A DNA stretch of 64,000 nt from JBCCGE01 sp039029455 (GCA_039029455.1 JBCCGE010000007.1:1-64000); one strand, 5' to 3'; shown: positions 33,892 through 44,091, counted from the first letter of the stretch. A program made the numbers and translations. The notes: generated from the letters alone by a model not told the origin.

Positions 33892-34986
33892 CTATATTAA
33901 TGCGCGTATCGCATCCAGCGTGCGGTCAATATGATCGTACTCCGCAACCGTAATACGAATGTGGTCAGGCAGGTGATAGCCTGCCATCGAACGGATCATG
34001 ACGCCCTGGGAACGCAGCGTTGAATCTATTTGCTTTGCATTCAGCGAGCAGCCCTCAGGTATTTTCGCCAGCACAAAATTGGTCTGACTCGGATACGGCG
34101 CGAAACCAAGTGCGGTCAAGCCATCGGCCAGATAGGTCCGGGCTTCGTGCGCATGTTTAAGCGTCTGCTCAACAAATAACTCATCGTTCATCGCTGCACT
34201 CGCAGCGGCGACAGAGAGCGATGACAAATTATTCGGCTGACGAAACCGGTGCATCAGATTGGCCATATAGATCGGGAAATAACCCCAGCCAATGCGCAAT
34301 CCCGCCAGTCCATGGACCTTTGAAAACGTTCGCAACATGACAACGTTATCAAATTCTTCAACCATGCCCGCACCCGCATCGTAGTGTTCATTGTCGACAT
34401 ATTCGGCATACGCAGAATCCAGTACCAGCACCACGTCTTTCGGTAAGGCGGTATGAAGATTCGTAATTTGCTCTAGGGTCGACATTACGCCAACCGGGTT
34501 CTGCGGGTTATCCACAAACACGATCCGTGTACGTTCTGTCACGCACGCTGCCAGGCTGGCGACGTCCAGCGCCACGCTGCTGATTTCAGGCATTACGATG
34601 TTCGCGTCCACGACCTGTGCCGAGGTACGAAAGTACATGTAGCTGTAAGGACCCACGACAATTTCATCACCGGGATTGCAGAATAATCGACACAACATTG
34701 AGATCAGTTCGCTGGATCCGTTGCCACAAACAATCCCGTCCGCGTTCAGCCCGTGACGTTCAGCAAGTTGCTGTCGAAGATTGCGCGCACTGCCCTCAGA
34801 ATAGTAGTTCGCCGACCCTGCAGCGTGGGTAATAGCTTCGATCACCTTCGGAGACGGCGACAACCAGTGCTCGTTGTTATCGAGATGGCTCAGCGTCAGC
34901 GATGCGTCTGTTATGGGTGCACCCAGAGGATAGTCCGCCAGATCAGCAATGCACTGCCGTGGCTGTGGTCTTGGTTGAGATGCCAT
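33892..34986 (-). CDS. HisC-like PLP-dependent aminotransferase
   Basis: A 364-residue class I/II fold enzyme. The pyridoxal lysine lies in LRTFSKVHGLAGLRIGWGYF; other family marks are CGNGSSELI, PQNPVGVMS and VLDSAYAEY. It resembles histidinol-phosphate aminotransferases but is not in a his operon. It is the last gene of a three-gene minus operon after a fused hydantoinase and a maleate-isomerase-type enzyme, with a 3-nt gap before its ATG 34986. It likely transaminates the product of that small pathway. Confidence 0.8.
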   Translation of the reverse strand: MASQPRPQPRQCIADLADYPLGAPITDASLTLSHLDNNEHWLSPSPKVIEAITHAAGSANYYSEGSARNLRQQLAERHGLNADGIVCGNGSSELISMLCRLFCNPGDEIVVGPYSYMYFRTSAQVVDANIVMPEISSVALDVASLAACVTERTRIVFVDNPQNPVGVMSTLEQITNLHTALPKDVVLVLDSAYAEYVDNEHYDAGAGMVEEFDNVVMLRTFSKVHGLAGLRIGWGYFPIYMANLMHRFRQPNNLSSLSVAAASAAMNDELFVEQTLKHAHEARTYLADGLTALGFAPYPSQTNFVLAKIPEGCSLNAKQIDSTLRSQGVMIRSMAGYHLPDHIRITVAEYDHIDRTLDAIRALI

Positions 34987-34989
34987 TTC

Positions 34990-35730
34990 TTAATTCAACA
35001 GAGTACCCAGTCGGCCCGGTACGTTACCACGCAGACCCAGACGCTTGCAGGCCACATACATGAGTGCCTGATTGCTCGTTACAACAGGTTTATCAATTTG
35101 TGTTTCAAGATCATCAACCACCTCGACCGCTCGCATGTCGGTGCACGAGAGAATGACCGCCGCAGCGCGATCGTTATTCGCCTGCAGGCCGAGCTGCAGC
35201 ACGGCCGACGGAGTCAACTCTCCCTGGCCGTAGTTGCCCAGGTCTTCACCGACGTATTGCAGCTGAACCACATCAATTCCGCTTTGACGGACAAACTCCG
35301 CTCCTTCCCGGTTCAGCGTTTCCGTATACGGCGACGCAAATGATGCCGAATCAATGTTGAGATCGCGCAACGCTTCAACCAGCGCACCCGCGGCCGTGAT
35401 AGCGGACACGCCCGACCGGGTCTCCATACGCTGACGAAATGTTTGGTCGTAGTCCGGACCAAAAGACAGAGTAGCGGAGGTGCAACCATAGATCACCGCG
35501 TCCGGACGAACCGCACACAGGGCATCGAGAACCGATTCAAGCGACGTCTCAGCGAACTGCCGCATCTGCTCCGAATCGGGTATCTCGTCCAGATCATAGC
35601 CACCGGCACGCATGCTGTGGATCGACACACCTGCGGGCTTCATCATCTGCATATCCGGTTCCAGATTAGAATTCGACACAGGAACAATGACACCGATCCG
35701 AGCAGATCCACGATCAGTCGTGTTTTTCAT
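34990..35730 (-). CDS. maleate isomerase / Asp-Glu racemase superfamily enzyme
   Basis: A 246-residue cysteine-dependent isomerase. The two catalytic cysteines lie in IYGCTSATLSFG and ILSCTDMRAVEV, and IGVIVPVSNSNLEPDMQ is the N-terminal mark of the maleate isomerase/arylmalonate decarboxylase branch. It overlaps the hydantoinase stop by 4 nt (35727-35730) and is followed after 3 nt by the aminotransferase, so all three are one operon. A hydantoin-racemase or maleate-isomerase role fits. A related gene is at 1460-2263. Confidence 0.8.
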   Translation of the reverse strand: MKNTTDRGSARIGVIVPVSNSNLEPDMQMMKPAGVSIHSMRAGGYDLDEIPDSEQMRQFAETSLESVLDALCAVRPDAVIYGCTSATLSFGPDYDQTFRQRMETRSGVSAITAAGALVEALRDLNIDSASFASPYTETLNREGAEFVRQSGIDVVQLQYVGEDLGNYGQGELTPSAVLQLGLQANNDRAAAVILSCTDMRAVEVVDDLETQIDKPVVTSNQALMYVACKRLGLRGNVPGRLGTLLN

Positions 35731-38700
35731 AAACCGGCCTCCGTCGTGCTAGTAGATTCAAGCATCTCGTGTCGGGCATCGCGCGCTTCAGCCAGCGGCT
35801 CACGATGATATGGGTCACCCACACCACCCCCACCAGGTGTATAAATTGTCAGGGATTCGCCGGGCTCCAGCGTGCAGCTCCCCTTGCCAAAAAATGCGTC
35901 ACCTCTGGAATGCACAAAACGTCCCGGGCTGCCATCCTCACCACCTCGCAGGCCACGCGCCGGATATCGGACGCGATCCACCGTACCATAAATCACCAGA
36001 CGGGTTCCTGGTAATGCTTCGACGTTTATGACCTGCCCGTGGCCACCGCAAAATTCTCCGCGTCCGGCTGAACCCGGACGAAATTCGCGCCGTCTGATCA
36101 GCAATGGCGTTGTGCTCTCCGTAATTTCAACCAGACTGCCCATGACACCGCTTGGATAGGCGGTCGCGGACAAGCCGTCTTTGTCCGGTCGCGCGCCGGT
36201 ACCCCCGTTAAACACCAACTCCTGAGCGAAGGTCTCTCCCGATGCTGTGTAGACACCCTGGATCGGCAGGTCCCAAAGTGTGGCAGCGCCTTCGGCCGGA
36301 ACCACGTCCGGCAGTACCTGTCGCAGACAGCCAAGCGCCACATCGGGCAACAACTGGCCCAGAATGTGTCGTGAACATACCGGTACCGGCTTGCGCGCAT
36401 TCAATATGGTTCCTTCCGCAGCGATGACCACCAGCGGTGCCAGTGAACCGTGGTTGTTCGGAATATCGGGCGCGATGGCGCATTTCAAACCGAAGACTGC
36501 GTAGGCGATCGTGTAATTCAACGGCACGTTAATGCCGTGGAGAGAGGGGGCGGCGGATTCGTAAAAATCCAGCAGAACCCGATCGTTCGAAATCGACAGT
36601 CGCGCCTTGATTGTGACCGGCTCCTCGTAACCGTCGACTGTCATCTCATACTCGAATTCACCAGTCCGCAGATTGGCAATTTTTCGGCGCACCGCGGATT
36701 CCGACGCCGTCAGAATTTCCCGCGACAGTGCGCTCAACTCGTTCAGCCCAAAATCCGACATCATTTCGTTCAGTCGCCGCGCACCGTGTTCACAACACGC
36801 GATCAGCGCATAAAGATCGCCTTCCGCCTGTGCCTCGCTGCGTGAATTTGCCTTTAGCAGATGGAGTAATGTTTCGTCGATCCGACCTTCATGCATCAAC
36901 CGCATATGCGGGATGTACAGACCTTCGTCAAACACATCGTTGCCGTCGGGCCCAAGACAACGCCCACCAATGTCTACCAGATGACTGGTGCAGGAGATCA
37001 TGCCGACAAGATGATCGTCGTAAAAACAAGGCTGGAGCACAACGAAGTCGTTCAGATGCCCCGCGCCATCCCATGGGTCGTTGGTCAGGTACATATCCCC
37101 GGGTTGCATGCTGTGCGGCGGGAATCGTCTGAAAAACTTTTCGCATGCCGACGCCATCGTGTTTACGTGTCCGGGTGTACCGGTCACCGCTTGCACCAGC
37201 ATTCGGCCCTGCGGATCAAAAATGCCAACCGACAGATCGCCTGACTCACGAACAATCGGACTGAAAGCCGTGCGCATCAGCACGCCCGCCTGCTCATCCA
37301 CAATGGATTGCAGACGATTCCACTGCGCCTGCAGCGCCAAGACGCTATCGCTCTTTTGCGCAGAAGTGCGGGCCGGGTCAGATCTGTTTAGCCGCAACTG
37401 ACCGTCTTCATCCACCCATGCGGTAAAGCCCGGCGGCACCACGGTGGTGGTCTGTGGCTCCGCGATTAATGCCGGACCGTGCACAGTCTGACCAGCAGAC
37501 AGGTCTGAACGCCACCATCTCCGGGCATCCATAGGCAGCGCACTCTGTCGGTCATGCATCTGACAATGTTCAGCGCGCCCGCTCGCTGTTTCCGATTCAA
37601 CGCCATCAGGCTCTGCAGCCTGCATCAGTGGACGCTCCGAAGTGGTTCTCACCAACAGACTCAGCAGTTCGATATCTCCCTCCGGAAGATCCCGCTGGTA
37701 TCGTTCGCGGTAAGCCGCGATATAACGTTGCCGCAGGACGTCTGTGACGTCGCTGGCCGCAAGGTCATGCGGGAGCTCGATTTCAATCTCGTGCCCCTGA
37801 CCGGTGTAGCGCATGAGTGCAAACCACCGGGTCACCCGCGGCGATGTCGGCATCGCGGATTCAACTATGGATTCGGCGTCCGCCGCCAGTGCCTGCAGCA
37901 CCTGAGTCGCAGCTGACGGAGCAAAATCCGACAAGGTCATATAGCGACTGCGAGACAGCTCGCAGGATGCGGGCATCGACAGGAAACCCAGAGCTGAACC
38001 CACCCCCGGATAGTCCGGAATCACCACTTTGTCGATGCCGAGTTTGGTAGCCAGACTGGCAGCGTGCAGGGGGCCCGCGCCACCAAAGGCCACCAGCGTA
38101 TAGTCCGACAGGTTGCGCCCGTGTTCCATCGCGTGAATCCGTGCCGCGTTGGCCATATTTTCGTCTACCAGTTCCAGCATCGCACCCGCTGCATGCACGG
38201 GACTCTCAAACAGCGACGCATCAAATGCAGACGACATCGCCATCCGCGCCGCATCCAGGTTCAGCGGCAACCGCCCCTCAGCGAACCGGGTCGGATCAAG
38301 ATGTCCCAGCACTGCATCGGCATCGGACACCGTCGGCAGCGTGCCGCCCTTGTCGTAGCAGGCCGGTCCGGGATCCGCTCCGGCGCTTCCGGGTCCGACA
38401 TAAATACGCCCGACGTCGTCCACGCCACCAATAGAGCCCCCTCCGGCGCCGATTTCGATCATTTCGGTCACCGGAATTCGCAGCGGCAGTCCGCTGCCGC
38501 GAGTAAATCGGTCCGACCGCGCTGCTTCAAACTGACGTGTCGTGCGACACTGAAAATCGTCGATCAGACAAATCTTGGCCGTGGTGCCGCCCATGTCGAA
38601 AGACAGCACACGCTCACTGTTTATTCGTTTCGCCGTCAATTCGGCCAGCACCGCGCCACCGCTGGGCCCTGATTCAACCAGCTGAATCGGTCTGGTTGAT

Positions 38701-39455
38701 GCCGACCGGACATCCATCAAACCGCCTGCCGAGGTCACCAGGAACAGCGGACAACCGAATCCCTCCGCGATAAGGGCGTCAGACACCGAACGCAAATAAC
38801 TCTGCATAACCGGCTTAACGTAGGCATCGGCTGCTGTGGTCGACAGACGCTCATATTCTCGAATCTCCGGACAGACCTCGCTGGACAAACTGACCGGGAC
38901 ATCGGGCAATTCTTCCGTCAGCACCCGCGCAATCGTTTGTTCGTGGTCGGGATTGGCATAGGCATGAATCAGTCCCACAGCAACCGATTCAACCTCGAGG
39001 TTCTTCAGCTGATGGATGACCGATTCCAGTTGGGCAATATTCAATTCCGTATCGACACAACCGCTGGCCAGCATCCGTTCCTCGACAACCAAACGCAGAT
39101 CGCGCGGAACCAGAGGCGGCAGTTTCTCCAGCCCGAGGTCATACTGGTCGAAACGCGCCTCATACCCAATCTCGAGACTGTCGCGAAACCCGCGCGTGGT
39201 TATCAATGCGGTGCGGGCACCTTTGCGTTCGATCAGTGCATTTGTTGCGATGGTCGTGCCGTGAATAATGGCGGCGACGTCGTCCGGTCGCACCCCGGAT
39301 TCGTCGATCAGTCTGCGGGCAATATCGAGAAAGCCACGTTCAGGTGCAGCCGACGTGGTTGGCACCTTGGCGCTGTAAAGGTGCGAGCCCACCTGCAGCA
39401 TGGCATCGGTAAATGTGCCGCCGATATCGACGGCCAGTCGCACAGGAGAATCCAT
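35727..39455 (-). CDS. fused hydantoinase/oxoprolinase A+B (HyuA-HyuB)
   Basis: A 1242-residue ATP-dependent amidohydrolase in which the A and B subunits of bacterial hydantoinase are fused, as in eukaryotic 5-oxoprolinase. The A part (about residues 1-660) opens with LAVDIGGTFTDAML, has HGTTIATNALIERKG and an actin-like phosphate region in LSFDMGGTTAKICL. The B part (about 690-1242) has VRESGDLSVGIFD, YLTNDPWDGAGHLND and near the end GGGGVGDP. ATG 39455 is preferred to the TTG two codons earlier. It opens an ATP-dependent lactam or imide ring such as hydantoin, N-methylhydantoin or 5-oxoproline. With the racemase-type gene and aminotransferase it forms a three-gene pathway. Confidence 0.85.
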   Translation of the reverse strand: MDSPVRLAVDIGGTFTDAMLQVGSHLYSAKVPTTSAAPERGFLDIARRLIDESGVRPDDVAAIIHGTTIATNALIERKGARTALITTRGFRDSLEIGYEARFDQYDLGLEKLPPLVPRDLRLVVEERMLASGCVDTELNIAQLESVIHQLKNLEVESVAVGLIHAYANPDHEQTIARVLTEELPDVPVSLSSEVCPEIREYERLSTTAADAYVKPVMQSYLRSVSDALIAEGFGCPLFLVTSAGGLMDVRSASTRPIQLVESGPSGGAVLAELTAKRINSERVLSFDMGGTTAKICLIDDFQCRTTRQFEAARSDRFTRGSGLPLRIPVTEMIEIGAGGGSIGGVDDVGRIYVGPGSAGADPGPACYDKGGTLPTVSDADAVLGHLDPTRFAEGRLPLNLDAARMAMSSAFDASLFESPVHAAGAMLELVDENMANAARIHAMEHGRNLSDYTLVAFGGAGPLHAASLATKLGIDKVVIPDYPGVGSALGFLSMPASCELSRSRYMTLSDFAPSAATQVLQALAADAESIVESAMPTSPRVTRWFALMRYTGQGHEIEIELPHDLAASDVTDVLRQRYIAAYRERYQRDLPEGDIELLSLLVRTTSERPLMQAAEPDGVESETASGRAEHCQMHDRQSALPMDARRWWRSDLSAGQTVHGPALIAEPQTTTVVPPGFTAWVDEDGQLRLNRSDPARTSAQKSDSVLALQAQWNRLQSIVDEQAGVLMRTAFSPIVRESGDLSVGIFDPQGRMLVQAVTGTPGHVNTMASACEKFFRRFPPHSMQPGDMYLTNDPWDGAGHLNDFVVLQPCFYDDHLVGMISCTSHLVDIGGRCLGPDGNDVFDEGLYIPHMRLMHEGRIDETLLHLLKANSRSEAQAEGDLYALIACCEHGARRLNEMMSDFGLNELSALSREILTASESAVRRKIANLRTGEFEYEMTVDGYEEPVTIKARLSISNDRVLLDFYESAAPSLHGINVPLNYTIAYAVFGLKCAIAPDIPNNHGSLAPLVVIAAEGTILNARKPVPVCSRHILGQLLPDVALGCLRQVLPDVVPAEGAATLWDLPIQGVYTASGETFAQELVFNGGTGARPDKDGLSATAYPSGVMGSLVEITESTTPLLIRRREFRPGSAGRGEFCGGHGQVINVEALPGTRLVIYGTVDRVRYPARGLRGGEDGSPGRFVHSRGDAFFGKGSCTLEPGESLTIYTPGGGGVGDPYHREPLAEARDARHEMLESTSTTEAGL

Positions 39456-39654
39456 AGTCAATGTGATAAAAATTTACGGGCGCGCAAAAAATACGCGGGC
39501 GTGGACCGGGCATTAGTCCGTGAGAGTGACGGATGGATTAGGGATAGATCGCAAAGCCACCTTCGCGGCGGCATTCTGGTCTGTGGGAGCGATCGGTCAA
39601 TGGACGGTTATGGTGTGTGTGATGCAGAAATCCTAAATCAGTGTCGTGTGCAAA

Positions 39655-40551
39655 TCAATCCGCTTCCTGCAGCGCCGCATTGTCGATTAGTCGCACCTCG
39701 CCGGCGTAAACCGCGACCAGAACCCTTGCGGAATCATTGAGCTGCGTCGGTGTGTCTGCGGTCCATTGATCCGCATTTCGAACTGCCACGTAGTCGATCA
39801 CGAACTCATTTTTCGCCAGGATATCCCGCGCCGCGGATTCCAGATTCGACGCATTGCGCTCACCCTGATTCCACAAACACTGGACCTGCTGAATACCCTG
39901 ATAGATTGACGGGGCACGCTGACGCCACTTCGGCTCGAGTCGAACATTTCGCGACGACAGTGCCAATCCATCGGGTTCGCGCACGGTCGCGCAAGGCACA
40001 ATCTCGATACTGAGATCATCACTATTCGACATTCGACCCGCCAGATCTGTAACCACCTGCAGCTGCTGGAAATCCTTTTCACCAAAATAGGCGCGGCAGG
40101 AACCGACTGTTCGAAACAGGCGCTCAACAATCATCCAGACACCGGCCAGATGACCCGGTCGATAGTCACCCTCCAGTCCCCTGCCAGCGGGACTGGGACA
40201 TTCTTGCTTTAGAGAAAAGGGGTCGTCTGCTTCGGGGAAAAACTCCGCCAGTGTGCCGGTGTAGACCATATCGCAGCCAAGCTCGTACAACAGCTTCAGG
40301 TCATCATCAAAAGTATCCGGGTAGGCCGCCAGATCGTCCGGATTGTTGAATTGCAGCGCATTGACAAAGATGCTGGCGCAGGTCACATCGTTTTCCCGCA
40401 CGCTTTGTTCAATCAGGGCGGCATGGCCGGCATGAAGCGCCCCCATAGTGGGAACATTGCCTACAGTTCGACGCCGCGCCCTCTGCTCAGCACACCATTT
40501 GGTGGCCTCCGATGGTGACGGTAAATGCAATACCTGAGGGACCGATGTCAT
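39655..40551 (-). CDS. panC: pantothenate synthetase
   Basis: A 298-residue PanC, joining pantoate and beta-alanine with ATP in coenzyme A synthesis. Visible motifs are VPTMGALHAGH (the HxGH nucleotide loop), SIFVNALQF, the acceptor region RPGHLAGVWMIVERLF, YFGEKDFQQLQVV and REPDGLALSSRN. Several positions differ from the usual (PLQF to ALQF, RGVATVV to AGVWMIV), so it is a divergent copy, but the catalytic residues are present. panB is not adjacent. It starts at ATG 40551, divergent from the MFS gene at 40697. It may be the main housekeeping copy or an extra one; this cannot be told from the window. Confidence 0.9.
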   Translation of the reverse strand: MTSVPQVLHLPSPSEATKWCAEQRARRRTVGNVPTMGALHAGHAALIEQSVRENDVTCASIFVNALQFNNPDDLAAYPDTFDDDLKLLYELGCDMVYTGTLAEFFPEADDPFSLKQECPSPAGRGLEGDYRPGHLAGVWMIVERLFRTVGSCRAYFGEKDFQQLQVVTDLAGRMSNSDDLSIEIVPCATVREPDGLALSSRNVRLEPKWRQRAPSIYQGIQQVQCLWNQGERNASNLESAARDILAKNEFVIDYVAVRNADQWTADTPTQLNDSARVLVAVYAGEVRLIDNAALQEAD

Positions 40552-40696
40552 GATTCAGTAAACAACCCGGAAAAACAGTTCCCCTGTATCTTAAAACCGA
40601 AGTGCGACAAAACTAAACAAGAAAATCTTTGAACGGTTCTCGCCACCCAGGGAAACTTTGGTCTAAGATCTGCACAAACAATGTTGAGGGATTCCC

Positions 40697-41881
40697 ATGA
40701 TCGTTCGACGTCCCGCCGCCCTGATGGTTGTCTCCGGCAAAGCCGGGGAATACTTCGCACGACTGAACGCCATGGAGGGAATGCGATCTTTGATCATCGG
40801 CATCATCCCTTTGCTGGCACTGGATGTTCTGGGTACCAAGGAAAAGGTCACGCAGGCCTACCTGCTGGGTTCGGTGCTCACCCTGGCCATCACCCTCAAC
40901 TTTGCTCTGCTTGAAAAGCTCATCCAGCGCCGCTGGGTGATGACTCTTGGTGTCGGGCTAAACCTCGCAGCCATTGGTTTTTTGCTTTCCGGTTCTCCGA
41001 ACCTTTTAATGATCGCCATTGGTCTGCAGCAGGCCGCCGCTTCTATTTTTTCGGTATGTCTGTCGCTGTACATCATGGACCATATCGGTAAGAAAGATCT
41101 GATCTACACCGAGACGCGACGCATGCTCTATACCGGCGCCGTCTGGCTGGTGGGTCCGACACTCGGCCTCTGGCTGTGGGATAACGCGGGCCACTGGACA
41201 CCGCTCGCCGCCGCCGCAGTCAGTTCCGTTTTGATGCTGGCCTATTTCTGGTACCTACGCATTGCACCGCAGACCGGAATCCAGAAGGCAAAGTCAAAAT
41301 CCGTCAATATCTTCAAAATCATCCCCCGATACTTCGCGCAGAAATCGCTGCGGATTGCCTACTGGATCACGTTGTCGCGCTCCATTTTCTGGGTGACGCT
41401 GTTCGTGTACGGACCGATTTATGTTGTTGAAGCCGGACTGCCCAAATGGATGGCCGGAGTTATGCTGTCTGCGGTCAGCGCGCTGTTGATGATCAGTCCG
41501 TTCATTCGTCGAATCGCCGGCCGGTTCAGCACCCGACGAACCATTATCGGGGGATTGGTGCTCACATCGGCATCAATCATGGTGCTGTATCTTCTTGGCG
41601 AACCCAGACCTGCCGGCGTCTCTCTCTGGTTCTTCGCAGCCATCGGCGGAGTCACTCTGGACGTATTGGGGAATATTCCGTTTATGCGCACGGTTAAACC
41701 GCGAGAGCGAACGGAAATGACCATGATTTTTTCGACCTGGCGTGAGGGCTCCCAGTTGCTGACGCCACTGCTTGTGTCACTGGTTCTGCTCGTCGCACCG
41801 TTCGAAATGTTCTATCTGCTGCTGGCCGCGGTATTGTTGAGCGCGGCCGTGACCGCCAGCTTTTTACCGCGGCGGTTATAG
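40697..41881 (+). CDS. major facilitator superfamily transporter
   Basis: A 394-residue inner-membrane protein with about twelve hydrophobic segments. The first is SLIIGIIPLLALDVLG and later ones include AVWLVGPTLGLWLW. The central loop is rich in Lys/Ser (QKAKSKSVN), as in MFS proteins of 12 helices, and IRRIAGRFSTRRTII resembles the loop 8-9 signature. No substrate-specific motif is recognised. It starts at ATG 40697 and is followed 44 nt later by the M48 peptidase gene, with which it may be co-transcribed. Confidence 0.8.
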   Translation: MIVRRPAALMVVSGKAGEYFARLNAMEGMRSLIIGIIPLLALDVLGTKEKVTQAYLLGSVLTLAITLNFALLEKLIQRRWVMTLGVGLNLAAIGFLLSGSPNLLMIAIGLQQAAASIFSVCLSLYIMDHIGKKDLIYTETRRMLYTGAVWLVGPTLGLWLWDNAGHWTPLAAAAVSSVLMLAYFWYLRIAPQTGIQKAKSKSVNIFKIIPRYFAQKSLRIAYWITLSRSIFWVTLFVYGPIYVVEAGLPKWMAGVMLSAVSALLMISPFIRRIAGRFSTRRTIIGGLVLTSASIMVLYLLGEPRPAGVSLWFFAAIGGVTLDVLGNIPFMRTVKPRERTEMTMIFSTWREGSQLLTPLLVSLVLLVAPFEMFYLLLAAVLLSAAVTASFLPRRL

Positions 41882-41925
41882 ACCTATCATCCGACTTGCC
41901 ACAGCGGATCGATCATCGGTAAGCT

Positions 41926-42897
41926 TTGTCCACCGACTTAAATTTTTTACGATTCTTGGACGCACAATACCATCGCCGCTGCAATCGACTGCATTCCTTC
42001 GTACTGATCGCCGGCATGGTGTGCATTCTGGGCTTTTGCGGATACACGCTGGCAAAAACCACCGGTCTCATTATCGCGCTGGTGGCGGCAGTGGGTATCG
42101 TTGTCGCCACCGGCCGGGCCTCGGCCTCCATGGTTCTGAATATGTACAAGGCGGTACCGATTCAACGGCAACAAGCACCGGGGCTGGTCGATTTATACGA
42201 TTCACTGGTCGAGCGCTCAACTCTGGAGTATCGCCCGGAGTTCTACTACATCCCCTCGCAAATGATGAACGCATTTGCCACCGGACGCGGCGATCAGGTC
42301 GCTGTGGCCGTCACCGATGGACTGATCCGCAATCTGAATGCCCGGGAAATGGCCGGCGTACTGGCCCATGAACTCAGCCACGTAATGCACGACGATGTGT
42401 TCGTAATGACACTGGCCGATGCGTTCAGTCGGGTCACCAGCTTTATCGGTCAGGCCGGAATCTGGATTCTGATTTTGTCGCTGCCCGCTTATTTCGCCGG
42501 CTACAACTTTCCCTGGTTCGCCGGCATTTTGTTCCTGATTGCACCTTCTGTCACCGTGCTGCTGCAACTGGCGCTGTCGCGCAGCCGGGAATACGATGCC
42601 GACGAGAGCGGTGCGCGGTTGACCGGCGATCCCATCGGACTGGCCATGGCACTGAAGAAAATCGAACACCGTCAGGGCGGATGGATGGAGCGCATCCTAT
42701 TACCCGGTCGCAAAGACCCCCATCCTGCCGCGCTCAGGACTCACCCGCCCACTCAGGAGCGCATCGACATCCTGAAAAAAATGGCCGGCATCGATCCATC
42801 GATCAAACTCCCGGTCGATGTGGGACTGGCGGCAATGCCGCGACCGGTCAGGATTATCCACGCGCCGCGATGGCACATGACCGGGCTCTGGTACTAG
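41926..42897 (+). CDS. M48 family zinc metallopeptidase (HtpX-like)
   Basis: A 323-residue membrane peptidase. Two N-terminal hydrophobic segments (about residues 24-42 and 44-62) are followed by the zinc motif LAHELSHVMHDD (about 147), a further pair of membrane segments, and the third ligand region SREYDADESGA. The layout matches HtpX-type inner-membrane proteases that degrade misfolded membrane proteins, although the usual HtpX gene has other neighbours. The start is TTG 41926, since no in-frame ATG precedes the first membrane segment. The function is inferred from family. Confidence 0.85.
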   Translation: MSTDLNFLRFLDAQYHRRCNRLHSFVLIAGMVCILGFCGYTLAKTTGLIIALVAAVGIVVATGRASASMVLNMYKAVPIQRQQAPGLVDLYDSLVERSTLEYRPEFYYIPSQMMNAFATGRGDQVAVAVTDGLIRNLNAREMAGVLAHELSHVMHDDVFVMTLADAFSRVTSFIGQAGIWILILSLPAYFAGYNFPWFAGILFLIAPSVTVLLQLALSRSREYDADESGARLTGDPIGLAMALKKIEHRQGGWMERILLPGRKDPHPAALRTHPPTQERIDILKKMAGIDPSIKLPVDVGLAAMPRPVRIIHAPRWHMTGLWY

Positions 42898-42942
42898 GCG
42901 CTGCTCCGGACCTCGACAGGAACTGAACTTCGAGCAGTCGCG

Positions 42943-44076
42943 TCACAAACAGACCGGAAACACAGTTCCACTACTGTCCTGAATGGCTGCACAAACTTCA
43001 GTGTCTGGAATGTAGTAGTACACAGCACCATTCCATGTTCTTGGGCTAAACGTGATATTGTTTGAAAAAGGCGTTGTGGCACCAATTCCATCTTCGGTAT
43101 CCAGCACAAAATCGCTGAAGTCGTACGAACTCTGTGCCCCGTTGTTTGGTGTAATCGTGTATGCGACAGTAGTCGACACACCTTCGCAGTGCACATAAAA
43201 TGAGCCGGTTGCGTTTGCATCGATAGTTACATCATCAATGTCTACCACCGCTTCAAGGTCACCGGTGCCGACGCTGATCCCTTCGAATACCTTCGTCCAG
43301 GCGCCCTCATTCGCGAGAAATCCGTCGTAACCGCCTTTTTTGAAAAATACTCGAGAGGTGCAGATTCCATCTATATTCAAACCAAGATTCGTCACTGCGA
43401 TAGGTTCAGATTTGGCTGTTATGGAAAAAACACTGCCCTTGCCGCCAGTATCTGAATTAAACAATGTCATTGCCGAACGTCCATCGACAACTTCCAGAAT
43501 GCCGGAATCCCAGGTGCCCTCAACAACGTCATCATTGTCTAACACCCGAAGTGACCAGACACCAGGAGCGTATTTTGATCGAAAGCTGTCCGTGATCGAC
43601 GTTATGGCTCCTGCGTTCGCAGCTCCACCGGGCAGGCTAGAGCGGTAGTTGTTTGTGGGCATCGTTTCACCACCCTCTAGAACTTCCGCCAAGCTCCACC
43701 AATCAACCGGCCACACCGAGAGGTTGTCAGTAAATGTATACACCCCATCAACGTCGCTGGAATCACCTGCGCCACCGCCCTCAGATACGCCGGTACTGGC
43801 AAAAATAATATGTTCTTCGCCGTTAGGCGAGGTCAGTATGACCTCCAGATCCCCCAACCACGTATGTTGTAGTCCTAATCTTAGGTTAATAAACTGAATA
43901 TCATTGAATGCGGGCATATTGATGCCAATCACTACACCATCTGGATCTCCATCAGGGATAGTGGTGGGAAATCCGCCGACCGGCGTACCCGTGCGTTCAA
44001 TAATCAGTTGCGAATACGCCGGTTGTCCGAATGAAAAACTCAGCGCAATGATCAGTGCGGTAATGTGACACTTCAT
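42943..44076 (-). CDS. exported P-domain (proprotein-convertase-like) protein
   Basis: ATG 44076 is fixed by GGGAGGA 8 nt upstream; the longer frame from 44169 has no ribosome binding site. The 377-residue product has a signal peptide (ITALIIALSFSFGQPAYS, cut after AYS), then a P/Homo-B-type beta domain (LRLGLQHTWLGDLEVILTSP, GVWSLRVLDND), often found at the end of secreted proteases. The second half (from about residue 215) is a repeatable unit carrying GSFYVHCEG, YDFSDFVLD, NNITFSPRTWNG and a C-terminal Cys pair. A shrunken copy of this unit lies at 47059-47385. No protease domain is present. It is probably a surface or secreted binding protein. Confidence 0.7.
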   Translation of the reverse strand: MKCHITALIIALSFSFGQPAYSQLIIERTGTPVGGFPTTIPDGDPDGVVIGINMPAFNDIQFINLRLGLQHTWLGDLEVILTSPNGEEHIIFASTGVSEGGGAGDSSDVDGVYTFTDNLSVWPVDWWSLAEVLEGGETMPTNNYRSSLPGGAANAGAITSITDSFRSKYAPGVWSLRVLDNDDVVEGTWDSGILEVVDGRSAMTLFNSDTGGKGSVFSITAKSEPIAVTNLGLNIDGICTSRVFFKKGGYDGFLANEGAWTKVFEGISVGTGDLEAVVDIDDVTIDANATGSFYVHCEGVSTTVAYTITPNNGAQSSYDFSDFVLDTEDGIGATTPFSNNITFSPRTWNGAVYYYIPDTEVCAAIQDSSGTVFPVCL

Positions 44077-44084
44077 GATTTTCG

Positions 44085-44091
44085 TCCTCCC
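44085..44091 (-). promoter_or_regulatory. ribosome binding site deciding ATG 44076
   Basis: GGGAGGA on the minus strand, 8 nt before ATG 44076. It removes 31 codons from the longest frame and leaves a clean signal peptide at the N-terminus. Confidence 0.7.
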
